In this document: positions 39,031 to 48,980 of the stretch, in pieces
Position numbering within the stretch: position 1 is the stretch's first letter
How the letters are laid out: the number at the start of each line of letters is the position of its first letter
Assembly (NCBI GenBank): GCA_018398805.1
Contig: JAGFBZ010000855.1
Location: forward strand, 3,906,001-3,970,000
Source: Hirundichthys speculiger
Taxonomy: Eukaryota; Chordata; Actinopteri; Beloniformes; Exocoetidae
DNA length: 64,000 bases
Reading direction: 5' to 3'
Translations under genes and position numbers: made by a program
The notes under the pieces: model-generated
Seen by the model: the letters and a program-made list of their open reading frames with translations, nothing else
Told to the model about the DNA's origin: nothing
Databases searched by the model: none

Positions 39031-41577
39031 GGTGAAAAGAAAAAAAAAACATAGTATGTAGTAATTAAAATTCTAAAAGTTTAATTCTTTTAGCAGTATG
39101 ATAAATTAATGTGGTTTTTAAAAGCATGGACACATCTCATCATGTTGTCCACTTTCATATTCTGAGTCTGATTCTGGGTCGACCGTGAATGGAAGAGTTT
39201 GAGGTGTTGAAGTCATTTACAGGAAATGTTAAAAATATAACTCTGGTAATGTGTAGACATTTTGAAAATGTGTGTGTCTGTCAGGAAACAAGGATGTGCT
39301 CATTCATGAGCCATTAGCTCTGCCCATCAGCCAGCCTCAAAGATTTCAACCATTCAGAAAATACATGGGTCAAATCTCCTCATTCCCAGGATGTAATTCT
39401 TGTTCAGAAATAAATACAGGCTTTTGGAGTTATGCTGGATGCAAAGCTTTTGTGGAGGTACCGGTGATTAAAATTTGATGTTTGAGAATGAGCACATCAT
39501 GACCACTTCCAAAAGAAAGATTAAAAAAAAGAAACAAAAACATCATTTCAGACATCCATTAAGCAATGCTGGTGGCACTTTGAAAAACACTCTTTTATTA
39601 TCATGAATGCAATAGGATCACAGACCTCACCCTGCTGCTAGAAATAGTTACTAGAGTACCAAATATTTAATCAATAAACAGCTGAAAATAGTTTACCATA
39701 ATGTTCTATTTACTCAACTCTCACTAATTGTTTCCAAACCCTAAGGCAATTAGTTTCTCAAAAATGGCATATGCATTACCCTTAGGTGTTTCACATTTAC
39801 AGCAAAATGATCTATTAATATTACATACAAAAGGTTTGAGAAAGTAAAGGGAATAAAATAAATCAAAGAGCTGGTTGAGTTTACACCCAAGTTAAAGAAG
39901 GAAACTGAGATTTTTGCACATTATGACATGTCTTCTTCTAGAAAAAGAAAAACAGATTGGCTCGGTGACTTGCAGCTTTCCATTGGCAGTATGCCATTTC
40001 AATGGAAAATAAAGGAAATGCAGAACTGCCAATTGTCAGATCTGGGGGAGTATGGAACTACAAATAAAATGTATCTGCTTTGCATAGAGAGCATAAATGC
40101 CATCATAAATTATGCACCTATAGCAGACAGGTACCTATGCATATTTAGAGAAAGGGGTGGAAATGCTTTAGATGGTCTAAGAATCGAGAGTAGACTAGGC
40201 TATCACTCAAAAAAAAAAGTCTTTCAATATGACTGATGTGAAGTATAAATGGGGCAAATAAAAAAGTATATGAAGTCTAAGTTGGCCTTAATAACAGCTT
40301 AAGATCTCTTTTATATTTTGTCACATTGTGTCTTTAACTGCTCTTTTATAATAAATTCATACTTAAAAACTGACAGGGTCAAGTCTTTGAAGGATCAAAG
40401 AAGTGAAAATCCACTTCCACTGCTCTTCAATATAACCAAACCTACTGTGACGTTCAGATCTTTTAAACTGACAGACATGTGACTTCCTCATGGCGTCCAT
40501 TAAACCATTTTTTAATTTATTTAGCAGCATGCACCATGGTGTTATCACTTTGATATGGGAGCATCAATGGGGAACTGCGTTTGCACCACAGGGTATACTT
40601 GGTTGTGTAAAATAGCTTAATATTTCTTGGCTGTTATGCATTCATGCAGAGCAATCATCAGATCTAATGGTCCCCACTAGATGGCTTCTCCTAGTATTAG
40701 AGCCTTGTTGCTGTATTCAACAGTCTGCAACAGGCACTGTGCATTGACAGCAGTTTTCTTCAGAGGCTAAAGAGGGTGAAAGATGACTCATTAGATGATG
40801 CTGCCTCTAGCTTTTACTCAGGGTCCAGGTTTAGTGCAACCTATATAAATTACCAACCTTGTACAGTAGATTGTGTCACTGCAGTGCATCCATTTTTTTT
40901 TACTTAATGGGAGAAAAAATAAGAAAGAAAAAAATTAAATGTCTTGACTTTTGGTGTCAAGTTTCTAGTTCTGCTGATGCAGTCTGGTGTCACTACAATG
41001 GGTCTTACACAGCTGTTTGGTGTACACTTGTTCCAACGTTAACATTGTGAAGGGATGTATCTTACCTTTTATTTTGGTTATTTGGCTGCTCAATTCTTGA
41101 GTTACACTGAATGCACCTTACTTTGGCAGTTCAGTTTCTCCTACAGTGTAAGGACTCCATGCACATTGAAAAAAAAGGGATTAAAAATTCCCAGTTAAAC
41201 TAATGAAAAAATAAAGTCAAGTCATAAAGTAAAGCAATAAAACTGATAAAATAATGTGGGTGAATCGTTAGATGAACAAGAAGAACATGAAGAGGTTGAA
41301 ATTCGCAGAAGCACCTGAAAAATGTCACAAGATTTTATACCACCTCTTTCAAACTGCAAGTAACCTATTTAAGATACTGCTGGCTGCTGCAAACGTTCTG
41401 GGGATGAAAAACACGTACAACATGCTCCACAATCCATCAGCTTCAGATGAAGATTTTATGTAACATTGATAAATTTGTGAAACTGCTGTTTTGGTTCAGT
41501 CCAAAGCGCCCAACCCCCCACCTCCCCCAACTGTCTGCATATATATTAATGCTGAGTTCCATAATTTAGAAAAGATA
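39031..41577. other. Non-coding DNA, nothing recognised
   Basis: This AT-rich unique sequence contains a 102-codon frame at 39928-40236 with no recognisable domain and no splice context. I see no regulatory or repeat structure beyond short A runs. Confidence 0.55.
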
Positions 41578-42545
41578 CACTATATTGCCAAAAGTATTTG
41601 CTCATCCATCCAAATGATCAGAATCAGGTGTTCCAATCACTTCCATGGCCACAGGTGTATACAATTAAGCAGCGAGACATGCAGAGTGTTTCTACAAACA
41701 TTTGTGAAAGAATGGGTCGCTCTCAGGAGCTCAGTGAATTCCAGCGTGGAACTGTGACAGGATGACACCTGTACAACAAATCCAGTCGTGAAATTTCCTC
41801 GCTCCTAAATATTCCACAGTCAACTGTCAGCTGTCCATCCATCCATCCATTAACTCCCGCTTGGTCCGGAATCGGGTCGCGGGGGCAGCAGCTTCAGCTG
41901 AGAGGCCCAGACCTCCCTCCCCTCGGCCGCTTCCACCAGCTCCTCTGGGAGAATCCCGAGGCGTTCCCAGGCCAGCTGAGAGATATAATCTCTCCAGCGG
42001 GTCCTGGGTCTTCCCCGTGGTCTTCTCCCAGTTGGACATGCCCGAAACACCTCCCCAGGGAGGCGCCCGGGGGGCATCCTAACCAGATGCCCGAACCACC
42101 TCAACTGGCACTGTCAGCTGTATCATAAGGAAATGGAAGTGTTTGGGAACGACAGCAACTCAGCTATGAAGTCTTCGGCCACGTAAACTGAGGGAGCAGG
42201 GTCACCGGATGCTAAAGAACATAGTGTGAAGAGGTCACCGACTTTCTGCAGTCAATCACTACAGACCTCCAAACTTCATGTGGTCTTCAGATCAGCTCAA
42301 CAACAGTGTACAGAGAGCTTCATGAATGGGTTTCCATGGTCGAGCAGCTGGAGTGACAAATCACGCTTCCCCATCTGGTAATCTGATGGAAGAGTCTGGG
42401 TTTGGTGGTTGCCAGGAAAACGGTACTTCTCTGACTGCATTGTGCCAATTGTTAAGTTTGGTGGAGGGGGGGGATTATGGTGTGGGGTTGTTTTTCTTGA
42501 GCTGGGCTTGGCCCCTGAGTTCCAGTGAAAGAAACATGTTAATCA
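41578..42545 (+). pseudogene. Tc1-like transposon 1, broken and interrupted
   Basis: The element begins after a TA at 41576-41577 with the terminus CACTATATTGCCAAAAG, known from a fish Tc1 family, and runs on the plus strand. Coding remnants include the N-terminal MGRSQELSEFQRG-type segment (near 41713) and VWRLPG and GGGGIMVWG-type blocks near 42400-42490. A truncated LINE (41835-42109) splits it. A further internal deletion near 42349 joins the GAGCAGCTG block to the GAGTGACAAATC block, removing the region between. Homology stops near 42545 and no right terminus is found, so the C-terminal catalytic region is missing. It cannot encode transposase. Confidence 0.85.
41835..42109 (-). mobile_element. 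5'-truncated LINE inserted in Tc1 copy 1
   Basis: The minus strand encodes the C-terminal tail of a LINE ORF: RWFGHLVRMPPGRLPGEVF, then RRPRGRPRTRWRDYISQLAW and a LPEELVEAAEGREVWASQL segment. It ends toward 41860 with a GGATGG tail. The insertion is bounded by a perfect 12-bp target duplication, ACTGTCAGCTGT, at 41823-41834 and 42110-42121. The right boundary (the 5' end) cuts into the ORF, so only the last ~80 codons remain. The family is a teleost LINE with a GATG tail, L2/Rex1-like; the clade is unresolved. Confidence 0.88.
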
Positions 42546-42675
42546 GACAGACAAAGACAAGACAGTGATGGTGTGGTGTGTGCTGTATGGTGATTTCTGC
42601 TGTTTTTGTGTTGTATGTAAATTAATGTGTGGCGGATTGTGTTACAATAAAAGGAGAGACACTGAAACGTAAGAC

Positions 42676-42860
42676 CAGGGGTCTCAAACTCCAGTCCTCG
42701 AGGGCTGCTGTCCAACATGTCTCAGATATTTTCCTGCTTCAGCACACCTGATTCAAATCCAGATCTGCACAGGTCTGTTAACGACCCATTCATTTGAATC
42801 AGCTGTGCTGAAGCAGGGAAACATCTAAATGCAGGACAGCAGCCCTCAAGGACTGGAGTT
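42676..42860. mobile_element. hAT-type MITE, right terminus lost
   Basis: The left end CAGGGGTCTCAAACTCCAG leads into CCTCGAGGGCTGCTGTCC. Near the right, GGACAGCAGCCCTCAAGGAC is its approximate inverse, giving a near-palindromic MITE typical of fish hAT families. The final bases of the right terminus (the inverse of CAGGGGTCTCAAA) are missing. Sequence switches at about 42860 to Tc1 copy 2. The interior holds complementary CACACCTGATTCAAAT and ATTTGAATCAGCTGTG arms. There is no coding capacity. Confidence 0.8.
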
Positions 42861-43531
42861 TCTCATGAGCTGAACTCAAAGAGCTAAGACTTTTCTATGT
42901 ATACAAAAGGCCTATTTCTTTCAAATATTGTTGACAAATCTGTCTAAATCTGTGTTAGTGAGCACTTCGCCTTTGCCGAGATGATCGGTCCACCTTACAG
43001 GTGTGGCATCTCAAGATGCTGATTAGACAGCATGATAATTGCATGGGTGTGCTTTAGACAGGCCACAATATTCAGATGTGCAGTTTTATTACACAGCATA
43101 ATGTCACGGACACCGCAAGTTTTGAGGGAGCGTGAAATTGGCATGCTGACTGCAGGAATGTCCACCAGAGCTGTTGCCCGTGAATTGAATGTTCATTTCT
43201 ACCATAAGCCCTCACCAAAGCCATTTCAGAGAATTTTGTAGTACATCCAACCGGCATCACAACTGCAGACCACGTGTAACCACACCAGCCCAGGACATCC
43301 AGCATCTTCACCTCCAAGATCGTCTGAGACCAGCCACCTGGACAGCTGCTGCAACAATCGGTTTGCATTACCAAAGAATTTCTGCACAAACTGTCAGAAA
43401 CCGTCTCAGGGAAGCTCATCTGCATGTTGGTTGTCCTCATCAGGGTCTTGACCTGACTGCAGTTGGTCGTCGTAACCGACTAGAGAGGGCAAATGCTCAC
43501 ATTAAATGGCATCTGGCACTTTAGAGATGTG
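42861..43531 (+). pseudogene. Tc1-like transposon 2, 5' half
   Basis: From the CATGAGCTGAACTCAAAGA block this follows a well-known fish Tc1 family. The terminal ~50 bases of the left inverted repeat are absent. N-terminal transposase is recognisable: LREREIGMLTAGMSTRAVAR and ELNVHF (about 43118-43200), the first helix-turn-helix, and then RISAQTVRNRLREAH and RRNRLERANAHIKWHL (about 43378-43515). Two bases appear to be missing near 43198, which shifts the frame between those blocks. The sequence breaks at the inserted LTR and continues at 45533. Confidence 0.87.
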
Positions 43532-45528
43532 TGTAGGGGTACTCGTGTGACTTTATTAATATTTTAATAATTACCTAGGGTGCCACCGGCTTTTGTTAAA
43601 AAGACGGAAAACTTAAAAGAACAAATGAGTCACAATTTATAGTGGGTTCTTGAACGAGTTGGATTGGCCATGGAAAATCAATCATCAGAGTCGCTAATAC
43701 GTTGTACAACATTTATTTAGACACAGACAAGAACACAAAACATATAAGACATTCATATATATATATATATCTAAACAGGCACATCAACATCGCGAATTCT
43801 TCATATTTGGCTATAGCGCATGACAGGAAGTGACGATAGAGAGAAGAAGGAAGGAAGAGAGTCATAACAAAAAAGATGGCGGGTACGAACGGGTTGCTAA
43901 CAGCTAATCTGTTATCAAAGTGAACAAATTAATAAAGAGGGGCAATTCTCGAACTAATTAGCTGCCGAATAATGGGGAAGTGTGGTCCGGACGTGGTCCG
44001 TGACGCACGGACCGGTCGGAACCGTCAACACTGGGAGACCACCAAATCTTATTCTCTGTCAGCCTTACCCTGGGCGAGTCTGGCGGCTTACTGTCGTAGG
44101 CGCATCGGTTTGGCACGGTTAGCAGTGGCGTCCTCCGGAAACCGTGTCTGGTCGATGGCTCTCTTTGAAGTCCCTGGAGTCAGGTCTACGGACGTAGCGC
44201 GTGACTCGGCGGGTCGTACCGCTTTCTCCCGTCTGGCAGGCGGGTTGGTCCCGTGGCCTCTGACTTCGGTCGACGGAACCGGCAGTTAAAAGTTCGATTG
44301 TGCACGTTAAAGTTGACGTGCGGCCCCAAAAGAACAGACGGGCACAAAAATCAAAAGTTGTTACACTAATGCCAAACTCTGGGGTTTCGGCAAAAGTTCT
44401 AGGCGGGCTTTCGGGTGTCACGTCGCGTTTGGACACTGCAGCCGCAAAAAGGTTACAAAAGTTATCAAGACTTGCAACTAACTTCGTTAGTTGAGACCAT
44501 TCAGCGATTGCTCTATAAAAAGGTCAATGCTGCACGACTGTTGAGCTTCTGCAAAAATGAGGGCTGGAAGAAAAACTGCAGAAGAAAAGTAACTTAAGAA
44601 AAATAAGGTTAAGCAACAAAAATGATTTCAGAGTCTTTATCGTACCACAAAGTTTCAAAGAAAATAAAATAAAGAAAAAAAGGAGGGAAAGTTTCAGAAT
44701 TAAAAGAGGAAGAAGCACGGTGTCGGAGAGAAAAGAAAAAGGGTAAGAGAGCGGACAAAAGGACTGATCCGGCTTTAATACTCCCCGAATATTTCATGAG
44801 CGTTTATGCAAATAAATGGGGTAGGATCCATATTGTCCAATCAGAAGATGGGGAATTTTCCCGCCGGAATCAGGCGCACTGAATTCTGGGAGACGGAGTC
44901 TTCATCCTCTGTCTCCTCGGCATGCGTAGTCCAACAAAGTTTTAAACACATTTAAGCCGTACTAACTTAATTATCAGGATGAAATAACATATCATAGTTA
45001 TGTCACACAGAATAATAACTTTTAACCTTTCATTTAACAAACTGTCCTGTGGAAGAGAGAGTTATAAATGACGGGAATTTTAACACACAAAATTAACCAG
45101 CTTAACTTCACAGTCTTCGTTATATGATCTTGAGTTATAACATTTTAAGGAAATCAGTGATAGTTTTGTTTGTCCTGTAAGAAAATTGATCTGGATATAT
45201 ATTGAACTTCAATTGTCTTCTCTCCTCCTGAGTGAGATTTCTGGGTGCGCTTCTCCTGCACCAGCACGTCTGATAGATACCAGACCTCCTTTAGGAGTTG
45301 GTGTTTGCAAAATACCAACTGTCATGAAATGATGTTTAATGGCTTCTTAAGGTGGTCTCAGGGGAGAGTCACCATGGCAACCTGGACATTCCTGAGTTTT
45401 ATGGCTTACGGTGCTCGGGTCCGATTGGTACTAGATAAGCTGGGACGCTCATCTGCTGGGCTGTTTTCTCCAGGTTTGTAAGAATTTAGGTGAGAGTTCA
45501 CAACTGCAGGGCGAAGAGGGATCCTACA
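43532..45528. mobile_element. Solo-LTR-like insertion, 1,997 bp, in Tc1 copy 2
   Basis: The insert begins TGTAGG and ends CCTACA, a perfect 6-bp inverted terminus with canonical TG...CA ends. It is flanked by TGTG at 43528-43531 and 45529-45532. Removing the insert and one TGTG restores a normal Tc1 reading of this stretch, so the boundaries are firm. The size and 4-bp duplication fit a long retroviral or Gypsy-type LTR; some DNA elements could also give this. A TATAAAAA string at 44512-44519 and AATAAA near 44664 suggest plus orientation. On the minus strand, CCAAT- and octamer-like sites near 44810-44850 and AATAAA near 43553 suggest the opposite. No gag, pol or env is present. Confidence 0.75.
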
Positions 45529-45532
45529 TGTG

Positions 45533-45912
45533 CTCTCTTCATGGATGAATCCTGGTTTTCACTGTACAGGGAAGATGGTGTTGTGTTGGTGAGTGGTTTG
45601 CTGATGTCAGCGTTGAGTCAACATGTCAACATTGAGTGGCCCATGGTGGCGGTGGGGTTATGGTACAGGCAGGCGTAGGTTATGGACAACGAACACAGGT
45701 GCATTTTCACCATCCATTAAGCATGTTTGGGATCCTCTGGATCTGCTTATACAACAGCATATTCCAGTTCTTCAATATCCAGCAACTTCCACTGAGGAGG
45801 AGTGGACCAACACTCCACAGGACACAATCAACAACCTGATCAATTTTATGCAAAGGAGATGTGTTGCACTGCCTGAGGCAAATTGAGGTCACACCAGATA
45901 CTGACTGTTTAC
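45533..45912 (+). pseudogene. Tc1-like transposon 2, 3' half
   Basis: The transposase continues directly across the LTR insertion with an LFMDESWFSLYRE block, which carries the first catalytic aspartate of the DDE triad. A GGGVMVQAG-type block follows. A large internal deletion near 45707-45715 removes the middle catalytic region and joins to the HVWDPLDLLIQQHIPV segment. The end, EEWTNTPQDTINNLINFMQR and a CVALPEAN segment, is close to the usual C-terminus and stops at TGA (45884-45886). Smaller deletions lie near 45573-45590. The right inverted repeat was not found. Confidence 0.85.
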
Positions 45913-47264
45913 TGTTTCCCAAACACCTCCCAACCCAATTGGCCACTCCCCTCCATCCCAGGCATCCCCATCGATTTTTAATGTTACTGTTAAGGTATGT
46001 GTGTGTGTGTTCATGTCTAAATTTGGAGCGTTAAAAGAGTCTTCTTTTCTTTGTTGTTTTTGTTTGTTTGTCTTTGTGTGTTTAAGTATGTGTGTGTGTC
46101 TGGGCTGAGGACATTAAAAAAAGATGCGGTGTGCAGAGTGGATGGTCCCCACACGCCCCAGCTTTCCCTTTAGCTACAGTGTTTTTTGTGTTTTTTGTTT
46201 TGAATATTTGAGAATGTTATTATTAAAAGGGGCATTGCATGGAAGAGGGAGGTAGGTCAGAAGGTGAAAAGGTCCACTCACCCCAAGAGAGCCGTCCAAC
46301 ACTTAATAGCACAGTCATGGTCAAGCGTTTTGGCAGTGACACAAATTGTTTGTGTTAAAAAAATAATAATAATCACTATTTCAGTCTTTGAGGTGGTGAC
46401 TAACAGGATTCCTAGATCTTTGTTTGAAATAAAACAGATGTACTTGAATAAATTGAAAAGACCTATGCACAAGCTAGGAAGCACCAATCCTAACATGTAG
46501 CATACCAAAATGACAGGATGGAATGAATAACCATTTATATCAGTGAAATATAATTAGTCTTTTAGTCTGGAAAAGGTCAAATGACACATTTGGTTTTCCC
46601 GCCCAGACATACAGTGTTATAATATCTGTAAAAAGGGCACAGGTTCGCATTTACTTTGCACAGTTACTCATAAATTATTACTTCACTAATTCCTAGATGA
46701 ATTGGGCTTCTATCCTATGATTCAAAGGGGTTTCTCACTCTAAGTTATGTGTTTGTTTTTTTAGGGCGAAGATAAATATTAAGGTTTTCTACTGTGTTCA
46801 AGTGAATTTACTTTGACACAACAACACATATCCTAATTCTGATGCTTCTCACATGTCTGAGCTTTCATTTGAGACCGAGATTGTACATACAGCCCTCGTC
46901 GATGTGAAGATATACTCCATTTATTTTGGATAAGTCATTTCAGAGAAGAGACAGAAAAAAATAGGCCTCGTGATGAAAAGGTTGGCATAAAAATGTTATT
47001 CATCAGAAGAAAGAAATATAAATATTATCTGTATTTGGCCCTGGTACAACATGATCAGCTAGTATCATTTAAGCAATCCAATGATGAACACCGAGATAAT
47101 TACTAATGAAAATAAGTCAGTTGAAACCACTCTGTTATTCTGACTGATTAATGAGAACAGAGGGACTGGTAAAAAAAAAAAAAGGCAGTCAAGAAGGAAT
47201 TGTCTTCTGGCATTAGGGGAGTAAACCCCCGAAGAAACATGGCCAGACATCATGAGTTTCCATT
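45913..47264. other. Non-coding DNA
   Basis: TG-rich patches lie near 45995-46012 and 46075-46100. Otherwise this is AT-rich sequence with no recognisable gene or repeat. Confidence 0.5.
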
Positions 47265-47715
47265 AAAAAGGTCCCTTGTGAAAGGCAATTGCTGCTCAAA
47301 AATAGAGTACCATCAAGAACCATTAACTGCATTATCAAGAACTTCAGAGTAGTTAAACTGCAGTGAAGAAACCCTCAGAACAACCAAGAGCATCCAACAA
47401 GTACCAGGACTATTTCCATGTGAGGATTCAGCTCAGGAGCTGTGCCGCCACCAATGCAGAACTTCCAGAAATTCTGCACCAGATTGGTGAAAACTTCAGT
47501 GAAGTCCCCTTTCAGCTATTTGGGAAATCAGGAAAGTCAATAGTCTACAGTAAAAAAAGATGAATGCTACCATGAGTCATGCAACAGTGAAACATCCTGA
47601 AATCAACCATGCTCAGGGTTTCTTCTCATCTAAGGGAATGGTATATGAATAAAGAATCATATCAAAATGATCTCAGAGAATTTATCCCAACAATCTGGGA
47701 GCATTCAGTTTACAG
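47265..47715 (+). pseudogene. Tc1-like transposon 3, heavily decayed
   Basis: DNA blocks follow a recalled fish Tc1 family: ACCATCAAGAACCATTAAC, then AGAGCATCCAACAAG with GGATTCAGCTCAGGA, then CCCCTTTCAGCTATTTGGG, TGAAACATCCTGAAATC and ATGAATAAAGAAT with a CTCAGAGAATTTATCCCAAC stretch. The order is colinear with the transposase gene on the plus strand. Many indels and stops break every frame, a segment between about 47460 and 47500 is deleted, and the third catalytic region and both terminal repeats are missing. This looks older than the Tc1 copies at 41.6 and 42.9 kb. Confidence 0.7.
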
Positions 47716-48148
47716 ATGGTACTGGGGCTGACTCCAAATAATACACCAACTTGAAATTGCTTTATCGCATGGGTCCTATCCAGATCAGTCAAATGTGGTT
47801 TTCCAACAACTGACAACTGTAGCAGGGCCTATGCTGACAGGTTCTCACGCAATAAGGTGCAAAGCAGGCACAGAGATGTGTCAGTGCCTGATGGTACCAT
47901 TGCCAGAATACTGGGGTTCCAAATGCAGGAGATCAGGCGGCAGGAGTTTAAAGCACAAGAGTCCTTTAATCTAAACAAAAACTAACAGAAAGCACAGCCA
48001 GACTAGAAACTCATTAAAACCAACATTCAAAAACTGTGGAGACCAGAAATACACAGAGGAAGGTGGACATCATGTAACCGCATTAAACAAGAAAGAACCC
48101 ACAGGACAATATACACAATATATAGGCACAGACTGGCACAGTGACTTG
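47716..48148. other. Non-coding DNA with possible LTR-like fragment
   Basis: The stretch 47925-48020 (GGCAGGAGTTTAAAGCAC and a CTTTAATCTAAACAAAAAC segment) faintly resembles the dispersed LTR-like repeat recognised at 52855-53461. The rest is unassigned. Confidence 0.35.
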
Positions 48149-48179
<31 letters not shown>

Positions 48180-48194
48180 TGTGCGCGCGTGTGG
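48149..48194. repeat. GT microsatellite with GC-GC interruption
   Basis: A clean (GT)n run is followed by an imperfect GTGTGCGCGCGTGTGG part. Alternating purine-pyrimidine sequence of this kind can adopt left-handed DNA. Confidence 0.9.
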
Positions 48195-48704
48195 TAATGT
48201 CTTCTTTTCTTCTGTATTAAAGGAGCATGTGGTCTCATCCAAGCCCACTTGCCTGTACCACTAGGCTGCAATATTCTGTCTCACCTTTCTCTCTCACATG
48301 GAAAGTAAACCAACAGAGACTCCATTTTTTCTTCCTTTTTCTCTCTATCATTCATTCCATTGGCTCAACTGCTTAAAAAGTTGATGTTTTTTTTCTACAG
48401 CACATTCAAAAAGTGGGTGGATAAGGAGAAAATTACAACTTGTGATCAAGTCAAGGTACAAATACAGCAAATATGAACTATTTGAATGAATCTGATGTGT
48501 CTCCCAGTAAAACATGGGCTCTGAAACGTATGGAATGCCTATAAATATTTTTCAGTATATATACCATAAAAATGTGCAGAAAACATGATCTAAGAATACT
48601 GATGCAGCAAAGTCCTCAAAAAAACAACACCTGTATCATGATGACATTATTGAGCCACACCTGTAGATGTTAAGAAAAGAGTATAATAATCTGGTTATAT
48701 ATAT

Positions 48705-48980
48705 TAGGGCTGTCAAAGTTAACGCGTTAACGCAAATTCTGTTTAACGACCACAATTTTTTTTTAACGCGAGATTAACGCACACACGTTTCTGTAAATAT
48801 GACCCTCGGCCAATAAGTGTATTTACAGTTAAAGTGTGAGGCAGACATGGCGACAGAAAATGGTCTTATGAAGTTTAGCCTTAAGGTGCTGCCAGATGGG
48901 TCTGTTGAGAAGAAAAAGGTTATTTGTATTTACTGTCACGGTGAATTGAGTTACCACCACAGGGTGCAGTAAAGTTAGTT
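48705..48980 (+). mobile_element. hAT 5' end fragment (third hAT group)
   Basis: The terminus TAGGGCTGTCAAAGTTAACG is followed by the GCGTTAACGC and GATTAACGC subterminal motifs characteristic of fish hAT elements, then by a BED zinc-finger coding start. I found no matching right terminus downstream, so the element is truncated or its 3' end has diverged beyond recognition. Its termini resemble but do not equal those of the copies at 25565 and 28634. Confidence 0.7.
48847..48972 (+). pseudogene. hAT transposase N-terminus with BED zinc finger, truncated
   Basis: A 41-codon frame starts at ATG 48847 and stops at TAA 48970. It reads MATENG then MKFSLKVLPDG, followed by KKKVICIYCHGELSYHH. The CxxC pair (residues 27 and 30) and the basic and aromatic residues around it are the first half of a BED-type DNA-binding zinc finger found at the N-terminus of hAT (ZBED-like) transposases. 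The second half, with the Cys/His ligands, is cut off by the stop codon. The catalytic RNase H-like and dimerisation domains are absent. The hAT terminus upstream fits a 5' untranslated leader of about 140 bases. Confidence 0.72.

Noticed and set aside
39928..40236. 102-codon frame that looks protein-like at first sight
   Set aside because: No family resemblance or neighbouring gene structure. Chance cannot be excluded.
43972..44436. Arg-rich frames on both strands in the G/C-rich part of the LTR-like element
   Set aside because: They reflect CpG-rich composition and occur in several phases. No gag-, pol- or env-type motif is present.
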